Under the pieces are notes generated by a model that saw only the letters and a program-made list of their open reading frames with translations, did not search any database and was not told the DNA's origin. Positions 55,583 through 64,000 of a stretch of 64,000 bases of DNA are shown one piece after another. The translations under genes were made by a program, and so were the position numbers. This stretch comes from Spizellomyces punctatus DAOM BR117. Lineage: Eukaryota > Chytridiomycota > Chytridiomycetes > Spizellomycetales > Spizellomycetaceae. Positions within the stretch are counted from its first letter, which is position 1; each line of letters opens with the position of its first letter. The stretch lies in NCBI RefSeq assembly GCF_000182565.1, contig NW_015971540.1, positions 535,793 to 599,792 on the forward strand. Reading direction: 5' to 3'.

Positions 55583-55823
55583 TACAACTAGTATCGAATA
55601 TATGATGGGACAGATAACGGGTAGACAGCAGAAACACAGCAGCGCATGCGTTAAACCAGGTTTGATGTCATGGCCACACCGCCGTAGCAATTGCTATGAA
55701 ATAGTGCATTGAATGAATGCAACCACAACGAACCCACAATGGAAGTAATTACAACTAAATTAAATTCAAACGGCTGTGTTAACCGCTGTGTGGTGTCCCA
55801 TCACATACTCGATAGGAGTTGTA
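55583..55823. mobile_element. MITE with 28-bp terminal inverted repeats
   Basis: The left end (from 55585, CAACTAGTATCGA) and the reverse complement of the right end (to 55821) match at 24 of 28 positions, and both ends are flanked by TA. There is no coding frame. The interior shares blocks with the 9987-10352 element in opposite orientation (TTAAACCAGGTTT, GCAACCACAAC). Size about 241 bp. TA target and short non-coding body suggest a Tc1/mariner-type MITE. Confidence 0.75.
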
Positions 55824-55978
55824 TGACAACCCTGAGCTTCAAACCTTGATACATGCAACGATGCGCTGCAGAATTCCAAAAGAATAATAGGGTAGTTCGT
55901 TTGCAAGGAGGAGGGTGTGATGTCGTGTATATTTAACAGTTGCCAGGGGAAAATGAATAAGCACGCTCAGGTTCTACT

Positions 55979-58633
55979 CTAACGGTAACGGTCCATGAAC
56001 TCCTGATGAAATTCCGAAATTCTTTGAATGAAATTTTCCATTTGATTTTCCGGAGGGAGGAAGGTGGATCGAAAGTGCCATGTACCCTCTTTTTGATGAA
56101 AACCAGATCCCGGTACGACGCACTAAGATGAATCAGTCATGAGCATGTGGCCCTCCTCTCATGGCACGGGTACCCGTAGTACATACCACTCCAGTTGCAT
56201 TAAGTAACTCCATGCAGTACATTACGTCTGGCTCTTGGCCTGCTGTCCTTGCGGCTTCAATTGCCTTTGTCGGTAATAGGATTTGTGGAAAAAGATACAT
56301 CGCGCCCTGGAGTTTGAAGAGTGTTATGGGATGGATGAATTAATCTTGCCAGAATACTCCACATACCTGTGCGGGCTGGCAACTCACTCCTTCCAGTCGA
56401 TTGAATGCATCAGCGAGACGGGATGCCCTACTTCTCAATGACTCTGCCCAAAATATTAGACATTGATCTTGATCATCGGTGCGTTAGCCTCCCCAGGACG
56501 CTTACCGTAAATGGAATCTGTTTCTTGTTTATACAAGTCGTAGGATGCATCGCCCTGGCGGGGAGGATTGACCATCAAATCCACCTGAGACGGCACCGAC
56601 GTTAGACGCCACAGTCATGCCGCGGAACCGGCCACATTCCTCACCATAAGCTGTCCTTGCGTAGGGGGGCACAGTGAAATGCTGGCAATCTTATAGAAGA
56701 GCTCTTTCACCTGAGGGTCAATCGAGGTGCATTCGAAGTAACCCCCTCGCCGACCGCATTCTCCTACCACGCCTTTTGACACGCTGTGGAAGGATATCAA
56801 CTCCACGCTTCCGTACGCAGGACCCATGCTACAGCAGTATTCGATAGTTATTGACGGACCGTCACCACTCGCTCCAACACGCCCACAATTCGCCACGTTT
56901 TTCCTTACCTTTTCAGTACTTTCTTAAAGGAGTGAAACGGAAAGTCCTGAGGGAGATAAATATTTTTCTGGTACACTTCGTCGGCAAGAAGTACAAGCTT
57001 TTCTCGATGACAGAAGTCAATAACCTACGAAAATTTTGTTTAGCATCTCCCAGCAAACGTCAATCCTGATAAGGAACTTACATCCCGCATGTTATCCACC
57101 GTCAGACATCCACCAGTTGGGTTTCCGGGATTAATCACACAAAGAGCCCGGACGTCAAGTCCTTCTTCTCGGGCAGCAGCAATCGATCTCCCAAGCTCTT
57201 CCACCTGATGCAGCATGAGGACCGATAAGTGGCGGACTTCCAGAGAATCGCACTGACATGTCCTTACCGACAAACCCCACGTATTTTCTTCATTCAGGTA
57301 ATATGGTACCGCATTACCCTTAAAAAGGGCAATCGATGCAGTGTATAATGGATATTGGGGTACTGGTATCATGATCTTTCGAAGATGATAATCTTTAAAG
57401 CAACCCAGGATACAGACATTTCAACAAGAGAACATACCCCAACTTGATTGTTCGCAATAAGGGTTTGCAAAACAGTTTGCACCCCAGGACTTGCCCTTTA
57501 AAGACAGTTATAAAATATTAACAGATTTTCGGATGGATGAGTGAGCAGGTGTGTGACAGGTACCCTGCAGTTAAAAATATATCGTTGGGGTCCGACGGGT
57601 ACCCATCACGCTCTGGTCATGAAACTTAGGTTAAGCAGGTATTTCGACCTGAAGTGAGGCGGCCACATAGCTGTCAACCTTCGATAAATTTTGCAACATT
57701 CTCTCTAACAAGAGGAATTCCTACGCAATATGCGTCAATATTACAAGCAGGTCAAGGAAGGAAGACTGCACCGTATTACCTTGAGAGTGACTGTAAGCAC
57801 CAACACTTCCGCCCATGGCTTGCAGGAGAGATTTGGCGCGTTCAATTGCATCCGTGGCAAACAATTGACGGGTAAGAGATATGTTCTTGTCATCCAGTAA
57901 CTCAGGGTACTCCACCAGAGAAGTAACCTACGTCACTGTCACTAAAGACGCTCTCCCGAATGTCAACGTTCATGAACCACACCTGCCGAAAAAAAGTGAT
58001 TGGTCGCTGCTCCAATTGTTGTGGATTACCAATGTTGCAGGATATGATACGCTCAAACGGTAAAGATCTTGGTTGTGCGGTCGCAAGTTGCTTATAGGAA
58101 TGACAGCAATGTTTTAGCAAACGTGACTTGAGAGAAGCAACCCGCTTCTCACTACCAACCTGACGTAGTACTTCGGCGCGAATGGCCAGTTCGCCACGGA
58201 CTGCATATTCACAATCGACAACCGCTTGATTGACTGTCGAGAGGTTCAAGACCTTTGCTCCTGTTGGGCCAAACCAATATATGCTCGGTTAGAATATAAA
58301 TTGCTGGGGACCAGTTGGACGTAAGTAGTGGAGGTTCCATTACGAACCAGCGATGCCACACCGTATCTATCGTTGCCGGAATTTCAGCCTACCTTTGTCC
58401 GCCCCAATCTTTGTAGAGGCCTGTCTGCTCTGAGTTCTAGGAACCGGATGCTGCAACATTTTGGCTTTCTTTCGAAGATGCAGGCTTAAAGAGACAGTCG
58501 ACAGGAGCGAACGTGGCATGAAAACACACCCTGGACAGAGGTGCTGCTGCGGATAACGGGAAACAAATGAGGAAGCCGATACAGATGGTGGACGGCAGAA
58601 AGTGTACAATTGCTGCTTTGGCAGTTGTTGCAT
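55979..58633 (-). CDS. ALT1: Alanine aminotransferase, probably mitochondrial form
   Basis: Fifteen exons: 58633-58393, 58260-58160, 58090-57983, 57927-57780, 57720-57679, 57612-57564, 57495-57438, 57375-57268, 57204-57082, 57024-56909, 56828-56645, 56584-56506, 56443-56367, 56306-56187, 56122-55979. All junctions are GT-AG and in phase; 565 residues. Landmarks: [99 protein letters not shown], the PLP-lysine segment ISFHSVSKG followed by [11 protein letters not shown], and CVVPGSGF. The first exon (about 80 residues, Ser/Arg-rich, few acidic) resembles a mitochondrial presequence. It interconverts alanine plus 2-oxoglutarate with pyruvate plus glutamate. It is the most finely split gene in the window; two introns (57205-57267 and 58091-58159) are in-frame multiples of three. 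Confidence 0.95.
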
Positions 58634-60954
58634 TGTATGGTTAAGAGACGGTTGTGGAGAAGTTTAGGTGATCTTGCAAATTGGTGTATTGTTGGCTATC
58701 GCTAGCGAATTGTGGCTTAGTAGAATTTGACGATCACGGAGTGGAAGGAAGGGAGACATATCAAGAAGTTAGACTGTTATGATATAATTGTGTATGTTGA
58801 CAACCGAGGCTAAAATGCACCTGCACACACAAACATCATGACACAGTTCCCATGGGTTACTTTACATGGGACATTTAAATGGACATTTGATTCATATTAT
58901 TCCATAGATCTGGAATTAATTTCAACCATGTTGGGTTAAGTGCACCTGTTAGGATTGGGTCACCCTTTGGGTGGATTACTCTATTAAGAGTTATTTGTTC
59001 TACTGTTCCTGTATCAGAGAGATGTTCCTCCATCAGCTTATATTGAGCAAATAGTAAGCATAGTATTATAGAATAAAAAATATAGGTTATTGAATACAGT
59101 ATATACCTCTAAGAAGCCATTAAAGAGGCTTGTAGCTATTATCCAGGGGCATTCAGACTCCTCTGATCTGCCTGATAAGTTACAAAGTTATTAAGTTATT
59201 CAGGTTACTATCCTGTTATATTTTGAATAAAATTGCAGCAACAGCCATCATATTGCTTAACACTTCACACAGCTAAGTAGGCTCACTCAGATATCTTTAG
59301 TTACATCAAGCCCCACTGCAAAGGCACCAGACCCCTGTAAAGAGGTACTATATAATAGAGGCAGGGACTTTGAGAACCTAGAGGTACAACTTAGCTTAGC
59401 TGATAATGGGCTTAGTGTAGTGACATGAGATGCCTAGGGATGTCATGGACTAGTCAGATGGGGGCACATGGATGTTTATTTTGGTTTTTGAGATGGGAAA
59501 TGTGGCTACCACAACCAAGAAAAGGGGTGCAGTGCCCACAATTATTGCAACTTAGACCTTTTTTAGCATATTTCATACAACCCATGCAGGAACTTGGCTG
59601 TCACCTAATTGGAAAGTATCAGTATTGCCACCAACAAATCAGTTGCAGTGATGCTGTAGTTTTAACATAGGAATTTATCCAAGAATTATATATATAAGAG
59701 TATATTCAACAGAGCAAAGTTGTGAGGTAGAAGCCATAGCAACACTAAATCCCCATAACCAGCTTCCCAACCCTAATCTTAGGTTCACAGGAACCCAACA
59801 GAGCACTTCAATGGCCTGATCACCTGCATCAAAGCCTCTAAATCCTGCTCAGCTCACAATTAACTGAACCCCTTGCCTCTTGCCCCTCAACTCACTACCA
59901 AAAGCCAAAAAAAAAGGATTTGGAGACCATGGTTCCTAGTATGGCCACCCACATCACCTGCTAGGAGATCCAAGTCATCATCACCATAGTCATCCACTTA
60001 AAATCTGTTACATTAGTGCAGTTATAATAAGCTATACAATACCTTGAGTATAGTCCTTGTTATTAGAGGTTGTAGGGACCAGCATCTATGGTAGTCCTCC
60101 AGACTCATGTGCATCCATCCATTGCTGTAATTTGTAGCCTTGTATTAATTCCTCTATAATTGTATAATAACCTGTATATATTATATACTATATTTAATAT
60201 TTTATTTTGCTATATAGCAAAGCCAGTATATGAACTGTATCCTTGTATATGTTACAGTATCAGAATTTACATAAATGACATATGTGCCCTGCAAATCCTG
60301 GTTCACTCCCAACTAATATTTTCTACTAGTTTCCCCCACAACTTCTGTGGTTAAAAATATGACCAGCTTCCCCCACCTCTGGCACCCTCCTTTAGTAACC
60401 CTGCCTGGGACCTATTCTTAATCTGTTAAATCAGGTGCCTAAGAGAGGCTTCTCTTGATTGCATGAAGCTTCAACTGATACTTTAAGTTCCCTCCATTAC
60501 TATACCATCCAGTGCTTTGGAGCTGACTTCTGATTAATATTGAACAAGTCTCAAAGCAGAAGTCCCTTGGCATAATCATCAATGCTGGTTGGAAGACTTC
60601 ATGTAACAGATTCTTCTGTTAGTTACTTTGTCTTTAGTTAGTCAGTCAGTAGTATCAGTAGTGTAGTAGTTTGGACTTAGAGATTTTCAGTGCAAGTCCA
60701 TTAGTCTTAAAATGGCAGGCACATGTCTCTGAAACAAATGTTAGTAAGGAGGCAGGTCTAAAGGTTGATTTACCTAAATTAGGCAAGTCATACTCCTGAA
60801 AGGAAAATGTGAGTCAGAGACACATGTCTGAAACAAATTCCCCTTACTGAGCTGCAGAAAATAATTTTTGCTGCAAAGATAAGGATGATACATTGTGACT
60901 CAGCAGTTTAGAAGTCTTTTCATTGGTTAGAGATAAAACTGAAGCCTTGGCATT
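58634..60954. other. AT-rich, CpG-free non-coding DNA next to retroelement
   Basis: From 58807 onward I find no CG dinucleotide. No convincing protein frame exists (longest about 80 codons at 59425-59670). It has direct near-repeats CACATGTCTCTGAAACAAAT (60721) and CACATGTCTGAAACAAAT (60821). The base composition and CpG loss match the adjacent retroelement, so it is probably eroded transposon DNA. Confidence 0.5.
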
Positions 60955-61044
60955 TTTGTCTATAAAAAGGGAGTGTTCCCACACCCCCCCTCTAATAGAA
61001 TAACCAAGTTTTCCCCAAGTCTTCCTAGTCTTCTTGTCCCTGCT
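60955..61044 (+). mobile_element. Partial LTR in opposite orientation to the chromovirus LTR
   Basis: On the plus strand, GTCTATAAAAAGGGAG (60958) ... AACCAAG ... CAAGTCTTCCTAG ... CTTCTTGTCCCTGC (to about 61043) matches the R/U5-like end of the minus-strand LTR at 61045-61534. It is therefore a related LTR fragment, cut at the point where the other LTR begins. Its left boundary is uncertain; TGTGAC at about 60894 could be its 5' end. Confidence 0.55.
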
Positions 61045-61534
61045 TGTAACAGGCTAGCAGGGACAAGAAGACAACAGAAAACTAGGGAAGACTTGGTTAC
61101 TACTTGTTATTTTCCTTTGAGGGGCCTCAGAGAGGTCCTCTTTTTATAGACAAAGGGGCTGACAAATGCTATATCCTAACTACCCAATCAGATCTCACCC
61201 ACATCATCCTAAACTATTTGTCAGCCTATTGCACCATTTGCAACCAATCAGATCTTGTACATGTCATCCTAAACTATTTGTCAGCCTATTGCACCATTTA
61301 TAGCCAATCACAAGTGAGACAAGTCATCCTAAATACACTGTGCCACTTGATTGAAAGGGGCAGATGCTAGTGTGTCAGGATACTCATCTAATTTAGCCAG
61401 AAATGGCTAAATCTGCTTATTTATCTAATTCTGGTCAAATGAATGCTGACACCATCAGCAAAGTCATGTGACCACTAGTTTGGAACCACATCTAACCAGT
61501 ATAACCATAGCACTGACAGAAGAATTCTGTCACA
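61045..61534 (-). mobile_element. 3' LTR of Ty3/gypsy chromovirus, 490 bp
   Basis: Reading leftward, it begins TGTGACAG (61534) and ends CTGTTACA (61045), a TG...CA structure with matching inverted ends. It directly follows the purine tract at 61535-61546. It has TATAAA-type boxes on the minus strand (about 61298 and 61150) and three 60-bp internal tandem units. Flanking target duplication cannot be tested because the 5' end lies outside the window. Confidence 0.75.
61181..61330. repeat. 60-bp tandem units inside the LTR
   Basis: TCATCCTAAACTATTTGTCA recurs exactly 60 bp apart (61205 and 61265), with a shorter diverged third unit (TCATCCTAAATACA) at 61325 and a degenerate earlier one (CCTAACTACCCAATCAGATC) near 61175. 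Units include CCAATCA motifs, which may be promoter elements of the LTR. Confidence 0.8.
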
Positions 61535-61546
61535 CTCCCCCACTTT
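61535..61546 (-). other. Polypurine tract
   Basis: AAAGTGGGGGAG on the minus strand, directly before the LTR start TGTGACAG and after the chromodomain stop at 61551-61553; the expected primer site for plus-strand DNA synthesis. Confidence 0.8.
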
Positions 61547-61550
61547 AAGA

Positions 61551-64000
61551 TTAAGCTCCCTTCTGGGCTAGGAACTCCTTCAAGATTTCTCTGCCATGGG
61601 GTAGGAGGTTTTCTTCTGGTTCCCAGGTGTTCTGAGAGGAGGGATAGCCTTTCCACTTGATGAGGTAGAGATTCTTCTTCCTTCTGGTCTTGTGGTCAAG
61701 AATCTTCTCAACTTCCCAAAACTCTTATCCTTGCTGGATAATTGGCTCAGGCTCAGGGGGTACTGGTCTGGTAGGGAAGTCCTCTGTGGGGTCCAAGTAA
61801 GGCTTGAGGAGTCTCACATGGAACACTGGATGAATCTTCATGGTGCTGGGGAGCTCCAGGGTGTAATTCTGAAATTCATCCTTGGCCTTGATTCTGTAAG
61901 GTCCAAGCCAGGGGTGAAGAAGTTTCTGGGCTGGCCTCTGGGCTTCTTCTTCTGGGGTGATACCTTCTCTAGATAGCCAAACTTTGGAGCCTAAGGGGTA
62001 GCTTGGGGCCTTGCTGAGAGACTTGTTGGCTTGCTGAACTTGTCTTTCTTGGGCCAGTATCATGTTATCCTTGGCTACTTGAAGCAGTTGCTGAATATAC
62101 TGGTGGAAGTCTGTTGCTTCAGGATCATTGCTTTCTCCTGGTGGTGTTGCTGGGGTCCTGGGATGCTGGCCATTCTCCAAGTAGAATGGGGTAAAGCCTG
62201 TGGTTTCTGAGATACTGTTGTTGTAGGCAAACTCAGCAAAGGGTACAAGATCTTCCCAATTCTTCATGTTGTACTGCAGGAAAGCTCTCAGGTAGATCTT
62301 CAAAGTCTTGATGGTTCTCTCTGCCTGTCCATTGGTCTGCTGGTGCCTTGCAGTGGCTAGGAGGGTGTTGCAGCCTAAGAGTTGCATCAAGTTGGACCAG
62401 AATGAACTGGTGAACTTGGTGTCTCTATCAGATACAATCACTTCTGGGAGGCCATGGTGCTTGAAGATGTGCTTCAAGAAGAGCAGGGCCAGGTCCTTGG
62501 CTGAGGCTCTGGTGGTGGTAGGGATGAAGTGGCCTCTCTTTGACAATCTGTCAACAATGACAAAGATGGCATTGTGATCAGAGGAAGTCACAGGTAGGTC
62601 AGGGATCAGGTCAATGGAAATCTGGCTCCATCTGGTCTTAGGTACTGGGAGGGGCTGCAGCAAGCCTGCTGGTGGTTGCTGACTAGGTTTGCTTCTCTGG
62701 CAGGAATCACAAGACTTGACATACTTCTTAATGTCCTTGTACATCCTTGGCCAGTAGTAATGCCTTGCTAGGGCATCATGGGTCTTGGTGATGCCAAAGT
62801 GTCCAGCATACTGAGTGTCATGGGTTTCTTGGAGTAGGCTCAACCTTAGGTCTGGGTCACTAGGAACAAAAATCCTGTCCTGGAAATAGAGTAACCCATC
62901 TTGATGGCTGAGGTATTTGAGCCTTTGTTGCTGGTCTTCTGGTCTCCTGGGGTCATCCAAAGTTTGGATGAGCTCTTGAAGTTCTGGGTCTTCTGTGGTA
63001 CTGGTCTTCAATCTCTCTTGAAGGGTGCTGGTGGTGTGGGTCACAGCATTCAACTCTGCTGTCACCAAGGCCTTGCACTTGATGCATCTTGGGGCCAGGT
63101 CTGGTCTTCTAGACAGGATGTCTGCCACTGTGTGGAGTCTTCCTGGGCCATAGCCAATCTCAAAGTCAAAAGATTGGAAATTCATGACCCATCTGGCTTG
63201 TCTTCTGGTCAAGAAGGGCTGGTTCTGTAGCCACTTGAGGGACTGGTGGTCTGAGATAACTTTGAAGGGGGTTCCTTCCAGGTAGGGCCTCCAAACTCTG
63301 AGGGCATCATGGATGGCTAACAGCTCTTGTTCTCTGGTGTCATATCTGGTCTCTGCTGGAGCCATCTTCCTGGAGTGGTAGGCAACTGGTCTCATGCCTT
63401 TCCCATCATCCTGTCCAAGCCATGCTCCAACTGCATAGCCTGAGGCATCAGGGAAGACAGTGGTAGGCAAGGCTGGGTCAAAGGGTCTGAGTACAGGGGC
63501 TTTGGTGACCATATCCTTCAGCTGCTGAAAAGCTTTCTCCTGAGGTTCAGACCAGGTCCAGGGCTTGTCATTTCTCAACAGGTCTGTCAATGGTGCAGCT
63601 TGCTCTGCCAGGTCCTTCAGAAAGCTATGGAAGTAGTTCACCAGGCCCATGAACTGTCTGACTTCAGTGATGCTCTGAGGGGTGGGCCATTCTTGAACAG
63701 TCTGCACTTTCTTGGGGTCAAGCCTGACTCCTTCATGTGAGACTACATGGCCAAGAAACTCTACTTCTTGCTTGAAGAACTGGCACTTGCTGGGGTTGGC
63801 ATACAGCTTGTTCTGCCTGAGGGCTTGCAGAACCTGCTTGAGGTGGTCCAGGTGATCTTCTGGGGTCTTGGAGTAGATGAGGATGTCATCTAGGTAGACA
63901 ATAACAAAGATGTCCAAGAAGGGTCTAAGGACATCATTCATCAAAGTCATGAAAGTGGCTGGGGCATTGGTCATTCCAAAGGACCTGACCAGGAACTCAA
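61551..64000 (-). CDS. pol: Ty3/gypsy chromovirus pol (RT-RNase H-integrase), chromodomain after in-frame TAA
   Basis: The frame enters from the right edge ([12 protein letters not shown] of reverse transcriptase) and is open to a TAA at 61725-61727. In order: RT with [11 protein letters not shown] (YLDD), RNase H with [14 protein letters not shown] and [11 protein letters not shown], integrase zinc finger ([11 protein letters not shown]...CDSCQRSK), DDE core ([35 protein letters not shown]) and the C-terminal [11 protein letters not shown] and [13 protein letters not shown]. Immediately after the TAA, in the same frame, a chromodomain continues ([33 protein letters not shown]) to a second stop at 61551-61553. 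One base substitution (GAA or CAA type to TAA) or programmed readthrough explains this. No CG occurs in the whole frame; all Arg codons visible are AGA/AGG. The gag part and 5' LTR lie outside the window. Confidence 0.95.

Noticed and set aside
58807-64000. RIP-type degeneration as the explanation of the CpG-free block
   Set aside because: RIP would scatter stop codons through pol, but about 750 codons are open with one stop, and C:G pairs outside the CG context are plentiful.

Overview
This window looks like nuclear DNA of a fungus. Almost every gene is split by short GT-AG introns (mostly 41-90 nt), and the proteins are typical fungal ones: Cdc14, fungal mL58, secreted Ser/Thr-rich proteins, Sel1-repeat proteins. 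The gene set includes families that are patchy in yeasts, such as a METTL25-like methyltransferase, a RalGPS-like RasGEF-PH protein and an SH3-SH3-DH-PH RhoGEF. That mix suggests an early-diverging (possibly zoosporic) lineage, but this is inference. I rebuilt the gene models by hand from reading frames, splice sites and conserved motifs. Apart from the few exceptions noted, the exon phases close and give complete proteins.

Layout. 1.5-2.4 kb: a secreted, probably GPI-anchored protein. 2.7-3.5 kb: a basic nuclear-type orphan. 4.0-5.9 kb: Cdc14 phosphatase. 7.4-9.2 kb: METTL25-like methyltransferase. 9.2-11.4 kb: gene-poor, with a MITE-like inverted-repeat element. 11.4-13.2 kb: PYG-rich von Willebrand A protein. 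14.1-18.8 kb: DHX37/Dhr1 DEAH helicase. 20.2-20.8 kb: a 162-bp higher-order tandem repeat beside a PD-(D/E)XK-like gene with an apparent frameshift (20.8-22.4 kb). 24.4 kb: tRNA-Gly(GCC). 24.7-29.0 kb: RasGEF-PH protein. 30 kb: a small two-repeat protein. 31.1-31.5 kb: mitoribosomal mL58. 31.9-36.4 kb: RhoGEF. 36.7-41.2 kb: phospholipase D. 41.2-41.9 kb: an orphan. 44.1-45.0 kb: a secreted Pro-rich protein. 45.6-48.0 kb: ERI1-like exonuclease fused to an RRM-like domain and seven RanBP2 zinc fingers. 48.2-48.8 kb: a putative N-myristoylated protein. 49.0-50.3 kb: RGS protein. 51.2-53.5 kb: Sel1-repeat protein. 53.8-54.2 kb: SDHAF3. 54.4-55.5 kb: Scm3/HJURP-like protein. 55.6-55.8 kb: a second MITE of the same family. 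56.0-58.6 kb: alanine aminotransferase.

From 58,807 to the right edge (about 5.2 kb) the composition changes abruptly. I find no CG dinucleotide in it. It holds a Ty3/gypsy chromovirus (pol reading leftward, 490-bp 3' LTR) lying against a related LTR fragment in the opposite orientation, preceded by AT-rich DNA. The pol frame is open over about 750 codons and has one in-frame TAA just before the chromodomain.

The genes do not form one pathway; this is ordinary eukaryotic gene order. A loose theme is small-GTPase, phosphoinositide and G-protein signalling: RasGEF-PH, SH3-DH-PH RhoGEF, PLD, RGS and a Sel1 protein lie within about 30 kb. The most unusual items are the CpG-free retroelement block, the exonuclease-RRM-7xZnF fusion, the TA-flanked MITE family, and the higher-order repeat beside the nuclease-like gene.
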